From Casuarius casuarius (lineage: Eukaryota > Chordata > Aves > Casuariiformes > Casuariidae): a DNA stretch of 64,000 nucleotides. The notes beneath the pieces were generated by a model. The model was not told where the DNA came from and searched no databases. It saw nothing but the letters and a program-made list of their open reading frames with translations. Positions within the stretch are counted from its first letter, which is position 1; each line of letters begins with the position of its first letter. The translations under genes and the position numbers were made by a program. Shown piece by piece: positions 1-10,360 of this stretch. The stretch is taken from NCBI GenBank assembly GCA_003342895.1, contig PTFA01000042.1:4764640-4828639 (forward strand), in the 5' to 3' direction.

Positions 1-270
1 AGTTTTCAGAAGTACATTAACTTTCAGTGACATTTAGTTCCTGTGCTGAGGTTCTTTGTTGAAGCATACCTTCAATGCTGTATTTGTCAGATATTTTCCT
101 AATTTCCAATTTCTGTGTAAACTGTTCTAAAGGGATATTGCACAATTTTGTAAACAGGGAAGAGAGATGTTCCTGTTGTAACTAGAACACAATGCACGCT
201 CTAAGAGGAGATCCCTAGTAGGGCGTATTTAATTTTCCTGCATTTTAAACAGATTCATTTTTTCTTTCAG
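1..270 (+). other. IGSF5: IGSF5 intron (3' part), no gene content recognised
   Basis: This is the 3' end of the intron preceding the first recognisable IGSF5 exon. It is AT-rich and ends in a good polypyrimidine tract and acceptor (attttttctttcag, up to 270). I looked for a transmembrane-coding exon, which would be expected just upstream of the juxtamembrane micro-exon, and saw none, so that exon should lie before the window. No repeat was recognised. Confidence 0.6.
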
Positions 271-295
271 GCTCCACATATCAAAATGAGATAAG
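271..295 (+). CDS. IGSF5: IGSF5 (JAM4) juxtamembrane micro-exon, 25 nt
   Basis: This 25-base exon lies between a strong acceptor (tttctttcag) and donor (gtaagc). It starts with two bases completing a codon, then reads S-T-Y-Q-N-E-I, and leaves 'AG', which joins the first base of the next exon to give Arg. From memory, mammalian IGSF5 has a near-identical STYQNEIRK stretch just after the membrane span. IGSF5 is a single-pass Ig-superfamily adhesion protein of tight junctions, described in kidney and intestine, and its tail binds the PDZ scaffold MAGI1. This exon would encode the start of the cytosolic tail. The phase fits the downstream exon exactly. The Ig domains and membrane segment are outside the window. 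The call rests on the phase-consistent joining of four exons and the recalled similarity. Confidence 0.85.
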
Positions 296-429
296 GTAAG
301 CTGAATAAGGGATTTTTTTTTTTTTCTTTTAGCTAGATTCTTTCAGGCTGCCGCAGGATGGTGAAAGGGATGTGCCAGCTTCCCTTGCCTCATGTTCGCT
401 GACCTTTGGGTCAGCCCTGCTGTGCGACT

Positions 430-960
430 TGGCACATTTGGGCATGCACAGCCTGGGAGAGGGCTGCCTGTGTGCAGGGAAAGGGACAGGCCCGAGGGGC
501 AAAGAGCATGGGCCACCGTCCGCAGAGGATTGCGACTTCTGTTCCCATGATAACCTGGGCGAAGAAACCCAAAATCGCGCCGCGACGACAACCCTGATTC
601 TGCAAGCACTACGAGTGAGCAAGCACCCCCCCTCCTCTCTGAAGCTGATGGGCAAAGCAAATCCTTAAAAACTGGCTCTTTGCAGATTTTCAGGCGCCGG
701 GTGTTTGCAGCAGCGCCCACAGGGGGTCACTGTGAGCCAGCGGCTCGGCCCGGGCTGCCGCGGGGCTGCGCCGGCACCAGCTACCGCGAGAGGGGCTGGC
801 GAGCCGCTCCGCCGTGCCCAGCTCTTGCAAATTCATTAGTGGCTGACGATTAAAAAACAAAACAAAACAAAACACAAAAATGCAACCAAAAAAGCCGCCA
901 CAGTGATGAGCATCAAAACTTCGAGTATCAGACTTGCTTGCAAACAAAGCCGTCCGTACG
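430..960. promoter_or_regulatory. CpG-rich patch inside IGSF5 (possible orphan CpG island)
   Basis: CpG dinucleotides are frequent here (for example in cgcgccgcgacgac near 577-592, and in the block 690-830 around ggctcggcccgggctgccg). The flanking intron is AT-rich and nearly CpG-free. Such a block in a vertebrate intron suggests an unmethylated regulatory element, an internal promoter, or a young GC-rich insertion. No TATA box, obvious first exon or known repeat was recognised. Confidence 0.4.
853..873 (+). repeat. AAAAC-type simple repeat
   Basis: A short run of caaaa units lies at the edge of the CpG-rich patch. It could be the decayed A-rich tail of an inserted retroposed sequence or simply low-complexity DNA. 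No target-site duplication was identified. Confidence 0.6.
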
Positions 961-3323
961 TTATTGCAGGCAGGGACACGTGAAAAAACAAGACTTCGCA
1001 GTCATCAGTATTAAGAGCCTATTCACTACATGATGCTATTTTTAATAAGTTTTTAGGGGGCATTGTAAATTCATACACAGCTTATGCTTATGGGGCGTTT
1101 AACTTCTTAATCTAACAGGTTTGCAGTCCCGTGCAACACTTTGCCTCTCACTTCAGTAATACCTAGCTTCATTAATGGCCTCTTGGGGGGAACTTTTTGT
1201 AAAGGCCTGTTGACAGATTTCCATTTATACTGTTCTTTATTGATACAAAGGAAAATAAGGAAATTAAAGAAGCCCTATTTTCTCCTGAGGAAATGATGTT
1301 AATTATACTGTGCCGTACCAGTAAACGTCTAGGTGATTCCTTATTTCATGATGTTTAATCAATCAGGTTACCAAGTGTAGCTATATAAATAGGCAGGACT
1401 AAATCAGCTGGAAACTGGAGGCCAAAAGCAAGTGCAGCTTGCCTATTGGTTTTGGTATAAATGAAGCACTACAAAGCATTTTTACTTGTATTCTAACTTG
1501 GTTCTGCCAAAAGCCTGCTGCAAGGATCAATCCTACTATGGCAGAATCAACTGAACGTGTGGAGAAGCATCTGCCCAGCAGCAGGGAGTGGTACGGCCAA
1601 GTCCATCTCCTTCCTGGGGATTGTGCCCACTGTTGCTGCCTTCAGAATTTTGCACAGTGCTTCCTGTCAGACATCATCAACAGGCCCAGAACAGGCCCTA
1701 ATATTACTTTCTCCATATTCTTTGAATCCGGTCTGGGGTAAATAAAATTATATCTTCATGACATAATGTGTTTTTTAGATCCCGATACAGTAAAGCCCTT
1801 ATTTGCCCATTAACTTTAAACATGGGTTGTCCTACTGCCTTCAGAAAGGTTACTTGCACTCTTAATGTTAAGCAAATGCGTAAGCACTGGGATGAGTCCA
1901 GGCTCTAGGGTTTAGCTTGGATTCAGGAACTCAGTGTTGACCATTCTGCAAAGTTTCAGCATGTGTAAATAATGCTGCTGAAATCACAGGAACTATTTAC
2001 AGTTACTTCCAGGTCTTGTAGGTGTAGTGCTTTTTTGGAGGGGAGAGCGGGGGGAAGTGGAGGGAACCTATCTGAAGTAAAAAACAATGAAGATTCTCTG
2101 GATTTCTGATGCCACCTTGTAGTAGGAGGAAGAAGAAGTGAGACCAAAGATGTATTGTTTTACTCCCCACCACATTTACCTTTAACTTGTCTAACCAGCT
2201 TTTTGTACCTCCTGCACTTTTTTGTAACTGCTTTGAGTTTGGCTACTACACTGAGTTTCTTGAAATCTAAGAATCAGATAAAGTAGACTGTGCAGTATCA
2301 TCTAAGATGTGGAGGTGGTATTATTAAACAATTGCTCTTATCTTTCAAGAACCTTGACAGGTTTCTTGGTGGTATTTAACATGTTTATCTCCTAAAAAAC
2401 AACAACAAAAAAGCACTTATCATAGCTGGCCCATCGTATTTACATGTGCATCAATGATGCCCACCTGAAGCTTTATGCATCTTTTTGCTAAACATAAAAA
2501 GTAAATGCAGCAGTTTCCACAAATATTAGTAACCAAAAATAACTCACCATTCACCTACAAATCCCTGCAGTGCCACAATCCTGCCATGAGTTTGTAGTCG
2601 CCACCCCAAAAACCTAGGCAAAGATGGATCTGGGCCTATACTGGGGAGGAGTCTGTGGTAGAAACATATGAGTAGTAGCATCTCTTGTAGCATAACAGTC
2701 ATGAGTAACAAGTACACTCTTTTCTTAGTGTCTAGTTATGCAGGTCACTTCTGCAAATCCAGAGATGTGTAGCTTTAACCAAGGAAGTTCTATTAATTTC
2801 ACTGTGACTATGTTCATGTGTAAAGTAAATTCCAAAGTAAAATATTAACTTCAGAGTGTACAGATAAATCATTTGGGAGTGAACTCCAAAGTGGTGATGT
2901 GAGCTAATATGCTTTGTTTTGCAATTGGGTGAGCTCAAATCACAAAGATGATGGGTTATCGCAGGTGACCTGACCTGTGTTCCCTTACTGGGCCACTGAC
3001 TATCCTGTAATTCAGAATCTGAGATCAAAATTCATTTCCTACAAAACCTATGATCTGGACCAGACACTTCAAGTCTTAGCAGATTTCTCATTTTATTTTC
3101 CTGCTCACTGATAAAGCAGATGATGGAAATTTTCTAAGCAGAACTGCATAGATAATATTTATACAGGACAGAATTTGCAACAGATAAATACTTGGAAAGC
3201 CCAGAAATATTTTGCAACTGTTTCTTCATGAGTAAGACATATCCCTTTTTCTCTGTTTTTCTGTGTTGTTACTCAAGAGTTCTCCTATAATGAATTTCTA
3301 ACAATAGGTACTTTTATTTCTAG

Positions 3324-3436
3324 AAAAGCTTCAACTAAGAAGAAAAATAGTGGCCATTCGCAAAACAGCCAAAGAAATAGTAACGAAAATCGTGGATACA
3401 TTCCAGAGGAACCAAAGCACACAGAACACATCCCAG
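3324..3436 (+). CDS. IGSF5: IGSF5 (JAM4) cytoplasmic-tail exon, 113 nt
   Basis: The acceptor is tttatttctag and the donor is gtgagtc. The first base completes the Arg codon begun by the 25-nt exon, followed by 37 codons and one trailing base. The encoded peptide is hydrophilic and starts KASTKKKNSG. Further on it has NSNENRGYIPEE, which resembles the GKENYGYSSDE segment I recall in mammalian IGSF5. It is rich in Lys, Asn, Ser and Gln, as expected for a disordered cytosolic tail. One of the other two frames is also open across the exon (LRRKIVAIRKTAKEIV...), but it does not fit the phases of the neighbouring exons. The chosen frame joins correctly on both sides. Confidence 0.87.
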
Positions 3437-5230
3437 GTGAGTCTAAGTCAGTGAATCACATAGCATTGAGCTGCCTTTCAACACAAGCGTTACAGACAAT
3501 ATGTCAAGCACTTAAATATGAGATTTCACAACACCTTGTGGTGGACTTGTGCCTGGCTTGAACCTCTTCAGTGAATTTTGGATATTTTACAACATGGCCT
3601 TTCAAAACTACTGAGAAAAAGTCAAAGCTCTTTGCAGTTGAATTTAATGTTAGGTTTTCTTTTTTCTTTTTAATACCTTTATTCTTCTAAATTCCCTCTA
3701 GGGCCAGAGGTGAGAATACTGGATTCCCATATGAAAGGCTATTTAGGCAGTATTTTGCAGTTGGACTGCAAAAAAAAAAAAAAAAAAGAAAAAGAAAAGA
3801 GGCAAAAGAGTCCACAGGAAACACAGGAGACATCATACATGCACTTTTGAAGAAGCTCTTTTACTTTGGTTAACTCCTGGGACTTGTGCTGCTTCTCAAA
3901 CTTCAGCTGAATGTGTGAAAGTTTCAAGCTCATCCATCAATTTTTTTTTTAATATTTTTTCTTACTGTTTTTTTGCTACCCATATAACTGAACAATAACC
4001 ATCTTTTTGTGCAATAAGTTGTTGTCATGTCCATTTGTGCAACATTATCATAAAAAGTACTCTCTTTTGTAATGATATTTCAGGATGGTATATCAGTATC
4101 CTCATAACGTTTTAGACACTGTAGGCAATTCTTTGGTTTCCTATCTCGGAGACTATTTGCATATTTTGGGGGAAGATATAGCCATGGGTGAGAAAAATCG
4201 TACCCATGTGTTTTGCCAAATGTCATTGAATATTGTTTCCAACAGTTATCCCATAACATGCCACATAATTGGGGAAGGAGATCTTTATACACAGCTTCCC
4301 TCCTCTCCTTTCCTCTGCCTGCAATCCAAGTAATTCCATGAAAAACAAAAGCAATGAAGCCTGGTTTCCAAAGTCTCACCAGTTCTCGTGAAACATTTTG
4401 AATATGTCAAACTTTCTGGAACCGTCCAACAAGTTCAAATGTTACTGAAGTAGGCAGAGATGCACACCCACATCGAGCGTAAGCAGATATTCTTCATTTC
4501 CTTAAGAAACTGGGCTTACATTTACGACAATGACTCTTATGAATTTTACTCATCAGTGGTGATGAACTGCATAATGACTGCAAACAGTGACAGGGTAGAA
4601 CATGCAAGTAACTAGAGGGGCAGGGGTTGGAAAAAGCCTAGTTTTTAAGCAGCTTATATTTTCCACAGGAGAACGTGGCTGAGCAACAGTCCTTTGCGGT
4701 GCTTTTCTCCTCATTGCTGACTGCATTTGTAAAAATATATTAGTGAATTATGATTTTACTGATAAGTGACTAAGGCATTATAAATTCTAGTCCTTAAGCA
4801 CAAGGCTTGTTCTATAGCAAATGTAAATCTCCAGCAAATCTTGGCCCACCACTTGCATGTGTAACCACATTATTATCAAAGCATTAAATCAAACACTTTA
4901 TGGCATAAAATTATTGTGCAGTGTCTATAATCCAGGCATATACTCCTTTCTGCCTAACAAATAAATTATGACAAAATAAGTGCAGCGGAAGGATTTCAGG
5001 AGCATGGGGTATTTGTAAAGCTTAACGCAGTTAAAGAAAAAGAAAACTAAAATAAACATGGATAAATTGATTCTACTGGTCCTAGATGGGCTCCTTGCAT
5101 ATTCATTAGATGGAATGGGCTCACAAGGCATTTCTAGTATTAAATCATATTTAGTTGCATTCCTGGATGGCTTGTGGTTCGTGTCGTGGTGGATACTGAA
5201 TAACAGTAATCTTGTATATTTTTGTTACAG
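3437..5230 (+). other. IGSF5: IGSF5 intron
   Basis: This intron of about 1.8 kb is AT-rich. It contains a pure A tract at about 3770-3787 followed by A/G-rich sequence, which may be the tail of an unrecognised retroposed fragment. No exon-like segment with protein similarity was seen. Confidence 0.7.
3770..3787 (+). repeat. Poly-A tract followed by A/G-rich sequence
   Basis: An uninterrupted A run of about 18 bases is followed by gaaaaagaaaagagg. It may be the 3' tail of an old retroposed copy, but the sequence upstream is not recognisable as a CR1 or a processed gene. Confidence 0.6.
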
Positions 5231-5307
5231 GAATTATCTCTTTTCCCCCAATGGCTTCCAAGTTTACTGTCCCTGATCCAGATTCATATGCCAGTTCCGT
5301 ATCAAAG
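5231..5307 (+). CDS. IGSF5: IGSF5 (JAM4) cytoplasmic-tail exon, 77 nt
   Basis: The acceptor is tatttttgttacag and the donor is gtaactg. Two bases complete a Gly codon begun by the previous exon. Twenty-five codons follow, reading IISFPPMASKFTVPDPDS and then YASSVSK, and the exon ends on a codon boundary. It aligns in place and length with the SLPPKSAEVSLPEKR region recalled from the mammalian protein, a Pro/Ser-rich stretch of the tail. The phase-0 end matches the phase-0 start of the terminal exon nearly 9 kb downstream. Confidence 0.85.
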
Positions 5308-7330
5308 GTAACTGTAATGTGGACATCTTGACATTTTTCACACACTGTGTCAGCCTCAGTGTGTATCNTACTATACTGAGATTATAAACATAGATTTGGG
5401 GTGCATGTGGACATTTAAAAGACAATTACAAGTCTAATTGGATAAGTGGAATGATCCTTTCAGCATTCTTGAACCTTCTGTTTATAAGGATAAGACCACT
5501 GGGTGTTAGTCTCGCATTTAGATTGATTTTGGGAGGAGGATAGGAAAGGGGGAAAGAATATTTGAATAAAAGATTTAATAAAGCTTTTGCCGCAGACCTG
5601 TTTCCCTCAGCTCCCTGCTATGTCTTCCCCACCTCATCTAGGCTAAAGTTGCACAAGTTGCAGGCTTCTCCTCCTCACTCTGTGTCTGCTCTTTACTATC
5701 CATTTCATATCTTCCCTTCTCCAAATGTCAGCTAAGTCTTTCTCCAAGTGTCGTGGGTAGCCCTGGCTGGGACAGGCTTGCCATAAATAAAGGCAATTGT
5801 CTTCTTATCATTCCTAGGATTACAATATCACTTCCTCCCTCTCCAGCCCCCTTGTTATCATTACTTAAACCTTTTAGCCTTGCCAGCCAGAATAATTCTG
5901 GCTCAACTCTTGAGAATTCACTTCTGCATGTATTATACAAACCATTATAAATGTGGAGATTTGCTTTGCTCTGGGAGTGTAATAATTCTGGGCAGCTGTT
6001 ATACAGGGGCCTTTGCCACAGTGGAGCTCTGCGATGTTTTTGTTGCTCTCCCCAGCTGCCAGACTGGAGGATATGTGGGTATGAGATGGAGACACTGCTG
6101 AAAGTGGGGCTTGGGCTTCCTTGGCAACCACAGTAATCCAGTGCACATTTACTGCAAACACAGTAAACAAATGTGCATTTTCCCTGGATCATTTCGTGAT
6201 TGTATTCTCAAATTGCACTTCCACATTATAGAAGCACCTTCGGTCAGGAACTTCACAGTGATCTTAGAGACCTTTGATATCTCAGCAGTAAATGATGGAA
6301 GAGAAAGCACAAAGCTAACACCCACTCTAGAGTTTTGTCCCCTTTCCACATGACCAAAGCATAAAGAAGCAGAGTTCAGCGCTTATTCCCCGACTTGCTC
6401 TGTTCTCAGCTACCTCCGTTCTGAAGTGTGGCATTGGACTCAGCTTCTAGCACAACAGCAATGTGGATCTTAATTTATGCCATACATTTGTAAAATAGTT
6501 TTAGCGTCTCTGTGACAGTTTTTGCCAATATTCCCTTGGGAAAGCAGCAGCAATGTGGCACTGAGTTCTCCAGCTCAACACAGCGATATCTCATTTATTT
6601 TTGAAGAGCTCTTTCATCATGTACAGTGCAGAGATCTGTCTTGTGATGACATTGCATGTAAATCATAGCAGAGTGTGTCTAGTTCTTTTGGCACACAATG
6701 AAATTTAGAAAGTATTCAATCAACGATTAAAATAATGATCAAAATAATAACAGTAAAAATAATAGCAATGGTAATGATGTATCTATGGCTGGCAGTTATT
6801 ATGTTTGACACTAATTACTTGTTAAACAAAGTAGTATTAACACAGAGCTGAAAAGCATGCACAAAACAGCTGAGGGTTCAAACATTCCTATAATCACCAG
6901 GCAGTTTCAGTGTGACTCCCTAACCACGTGCAACAGTTTTAGACAAGAGTTTGATATGTTTATACGGCACCAGCTACATCTACATTCACACAGAGTGTAG
7001 CACTGTATGATCAGCTCTGAGGAGCAAATCAGTGGGTGTCGAGGACCAGGCATCTGCACTGCACACATTTCAAGGGGAGGCGATAGCTTCCATTAGCTGT
7101 AGTCTTCTCCCTCAGACTGGGTGCTCATTAACAACTGATGTGCACTGGATGTGCTCCTGGAGGGCATCGTGCAGTTCGGTTTCATCTGAAATGGATCCAG
7201 TCCGGGCACTGTCAAGCAGCTCTACAGCAAGATCCAAAGTGTTGCAAGAGGGGACTATCAGGAGACTGGGTTCAAAAGGATGCTCCTGATTCGAGCTGCA
7301 ATACAAATGAGGTACAGCCCTTCATGTCGA

Positions 7331-7380
7331 ATGCTAGATTAGATGGCCTAGGAGGTCCCTTGCAGCCTGATGGCTATGGA
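7331..7380 (+). mobile_element. CR1 LINE 3'-end fragment
   Basis: The segment agattagatggcctaggagg followed by tcccttgcagcctgatggct matches the conserved 3' end of CR1 retrotransposons ('gattagatggcct..aggtcccttccagccctatg'). It is degraded and short, as is usual for 5'-truncated CR1 copies in birds and reptiles. It lies in sense orientation within the IGSF5 intron. Confidence 0.65.
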
Positions 7381-9786
7381 AACAGTCAAATCCATCAGAA
7401 GGACACAGCAAAGACTTGAACTATTTCTGTTAAACCAGGCGTGTCTGGACAATGTTTAGTACAAGTCTGATAAGGTTGCTTTTACCTGCGTCAGTAACAG
7501 CGTGCATATTTTTTAAAAATACCAAGAGATAATCTACAGCTGAAAATTGTTTATAATTTTTTTCAGCATGTTGGAGGAATATTTAGGAATCTAAAAATGG
7601 CTTGTGAGGAGAAATTAGTTCTCAATTTGAACAGGGCTTCTCAGTATGTGTTGTGGTGCCCCCATCTTGTATATACAGAAGCTGGTAAGGGAACTGCCAA
7701 TATTACTTCAGAAAGGTTTACCTTAAAAGATTGTGGATTTGCAGTCTGTGATTTAAGTTTATAGGATTATATACAAACATAGTGAAATATTTTCCGGACA
7801 AAAAGTGTTTTTCTTTTACATTCATAATCTTCCCCAGTAACTGCATAATAGAAGTTTCCTGACAAAGAGTTGTGTTACTGGATGCATTTTAATAAAGTTC
7901 AGCCACGACTGTTGCCAATAAACTGCATAATAAACACCGTGGTGCTCTTTCGTGATAATATATTTCTTGTCAAGTAGGGGAAATCAGATGGCAAGTCATT
8001 TAACTGTTTGCTGATTAGTACTGAACAAACAACTCGTTCAGAAACTACCTGCTTTCCTGCCACTGCATTTTCTGGGCACAGAATGTTGTGTTTCTCCGTT
8101 GGCTCTCTCTGCCTGGGAGAAACTTTTCCAATGTTTTTTCTTCTTTATTCTTCTGGATTTTTTAATGATAAATGGGAGGAAAAAAATCAAAAGGGAGACG
8201 AGTTACCCAGATAATTTTTTCCACGGTCAAGAAGGTCATAAAGAGGTGGACTCCAGCAAATTGCCTCTCTCTCCGTGGATAAGCAGGAAAAATAAGCAAA
8301 TGTCTTCATGGTGCTTACATGGAGGTAGAAGGAGTGAAGGTCCTCCCTCAGCAGGAGGGTGGGAAGAGAATGAGGAGCCCAGCTTATTGATGGAGAGAGT
8401 CAGACAGCCTGAAGACCTAAATCTTCGTTTCTCCACCTCTGCAAGGTCAAAGAACTCAAGATTTCTGTGCTTGGCTTCCTTGACACTTTATGGGATCAGC
8501 AAGAAGGATTAACCACAGCAACATGTCAGAAAACAGGTCCAAAGTGAGCAACATTTTAATGGGGAGCCTTAAAATTAGAACAAGCTCATGCATGTGAGAA
8601 GAAGATGGAAAGCGGGGCAATCACAGTCAATGAAGATTTTCCAACCTGGCATTTTGGTTGGATGGAGGTGAACATATCTACTACACAGCACATCACTCCA
8701 CTCCCAGGAGAAAAAGGGATGGAAAGTTTCAGCATCTAGGTTAGTAAGCACAGGCTGCAGGTATTGGGATGTCTCTCTTGGATCTCCGAGGGTATCAGCT
8801 TCAAATTTGGTACCTTCTGTTCCACATGTAAAAAGGTACAATCTTAAATGATTTGAAATATTAAGGAAGTTTTTGTAACAAAGATTTTGTTTCCTCAGAA
8901 GTCCTTGCCCATTGATCCAGCCTGGTACAAAGCCCTGAGATACCTCCTGGGTCTCATTGTAAAAGATGACAATGGAAAACCACTTAGGTCAGCTATTCAC
9001 CATCAAACCTCATTGAATCAGAAACTAATGCATAACATTCACAGAAGATAAATGTTGCCTAGCAATTGCACCAATCAATTCATACCATGGACAAAAGATT
9101 TGGCAAATCACCTTAGGGAAAATTAATGCCTCAGCCAAGAAGAAGGGAAAAAAAAAGATGTGCAAGACATTTAAAAAATGATGAATATTGAACTAAATTA
9201 TTGAGCTGAGGAAAAAATTACCAGCCAGTTGAAAAGGAGGCCAGGAGCATCAGTCAGGGGGTGCTGGAAGGTCTTCACTCTGATTATATTAGCCAAGAAA
9301 AGGTCAAATGGAGAGTAGAGTTACAGGCTTCTGCTTAATTGCATATTTTGTCACGATCAGCGATGGCAGGATAGCAATCCTTGCTCCTAGTCCCCGGGCT
9401 GAACTGCAGGCCAAACGGGTGTTAGGGACTAAGGTCCCATCTAGGGGCTGTTTCATATGCCCTGATCCGTTATGCAGAGCTCTTTCCAAAACCCAAGTGC
9501 AGTGAATGGGATCCCTCCCCTGACTCTAGCAGATTTTGGGCCAGTCTCACACACAGCTAAGCCTGAGCAAAGGCCATAGGGCCAGTTCTGTCAGGTCCTG
9601 AGTACCATCTGTGAGGAAACGCATTTTTTAAGTCCTATTGGTACAAAAGGAGCTCTAAGTACTCAGCATCTTGCAGGACTGGACAGTCTCCTACACAAGC
9701 CTGGTAATAAGTCCGTTTAATATGCCATAAATGTCTCTATGATAAATCAGACGATCATTTCTTAAAAGGGAGTGATCATTTATAGT

Positions 9787-9850
9787 GGGCCAGATTCATC
9801 CCTGGTGTAATCCAGCTGATTTTAGCAGAGCTACATGGGGCTTGGATTTG
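9787..9850. repeat. Old dispersed sauropsid repeat, family not named
   Basis: The segment gggccagattcatccctggtg followed by taatccagc resembles a dispersed sequence I recall from bird and reptile genomes that begins 'gggccagattc..ccct' and contains 'gtgtaa' and 'aagtcaatg' motifs. I cannot name the family with confidence. It is noncoding and degraded. Confidence 0.35.
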
Positions 9851-10344
9851 CCACCACAGCCACACTCTCCGTCTTCAATCCAAAGTGAGTCATGGCTCCG
9901 TTAATGGGGACAGATCTATTTTTCTTCTTAACTACTCTAAATGACGCTCTATAAACTGGAAATATTATTTAGTTGTGGTTGTGGTTTTATACTGGGGAGA
10001 AAATGAGTGATGAATTGTAACTACATTTATTGCACTGTATATAACTGCACTGACTCTGTGGATTGTTTGAAAAGAAAAATTAAGCTATCAAAATCAAATT
10101 AAAAGGCCAATAAAATAGAAATAAAAACCAATGACAGCAAATAATTTTACACTTACTGATGAAATGTACTATAGAGTATGTCATGTTATGATAGTCATTG
10201 GTCAGCAAATCTTGAATAAGAGCAATAAATATTGATGATACAGATGTGGAAAAGGCAGGTGCAGTTTACAGACTGAAGTATAATTTTTCCAAGTGTCTGT
10301 GGAAAAAGGGGAGGAATGAAGCTGCGTGGGGGGGGATTAACCTC

Positions 10345-10360
10345 TGTGTGTGTGTGTGTG
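10345..10360 (+). repeat. (TG)8 microsatellite
   Basis: Eight TG dinucleotides are followed by cgtgcacata. It is preceded by an eight-base G run (about 10328-10335). This is an ordinary intronic microsatellite and may be length-polymorphic. Confidence 0.85.

Larger units (their letters stand above)
296..3323 (+). other. IGSF5: IGSF5 intron with CpG-rich patch
   Basis: This intron of about 3 kb contains a GC- and CpG-rich block at about 430-960 (listed separately), a short AAAAC-type simple repeat near 853-873, and otherwise AT-rich unique-looking DNA. No exon was recognised. The small open frames on both strands within the CpG-rich block overlap one another and have no protein-like composition, so they look like chance frames favoured by high GC. 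Confidence 0.7.

Noticed and set aside
329..947. Cluster of overlapping open frames on both strands in the CpG-rich patch
   Set aside because: High GC reduces stop codons. The frames overlap in several registers and show no motifs, so they are more likely chance than coding.
3324..3436. Second open reading frame across the IGSF5 113-nt exon (LRRKIVAIRKTAKEIV...)
   Set aside because: Its phase does not join the 25-nt exon upstream or the 77-nt exon downstream. The accepted frame joins on both sides and resembles the recalled mammalian tail.
8899..8958. Exon-like 60-nt block (KSLPIDPAWYKALRYLLGLI) with AG and GT borders in the last IGSF5 intron
   Set aside because: The length would keep frame, but the donor (attgtaaaa) is weak. 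The hydrophobic peptide does not fit a cytosolic tail, and the known tail is complete without it.
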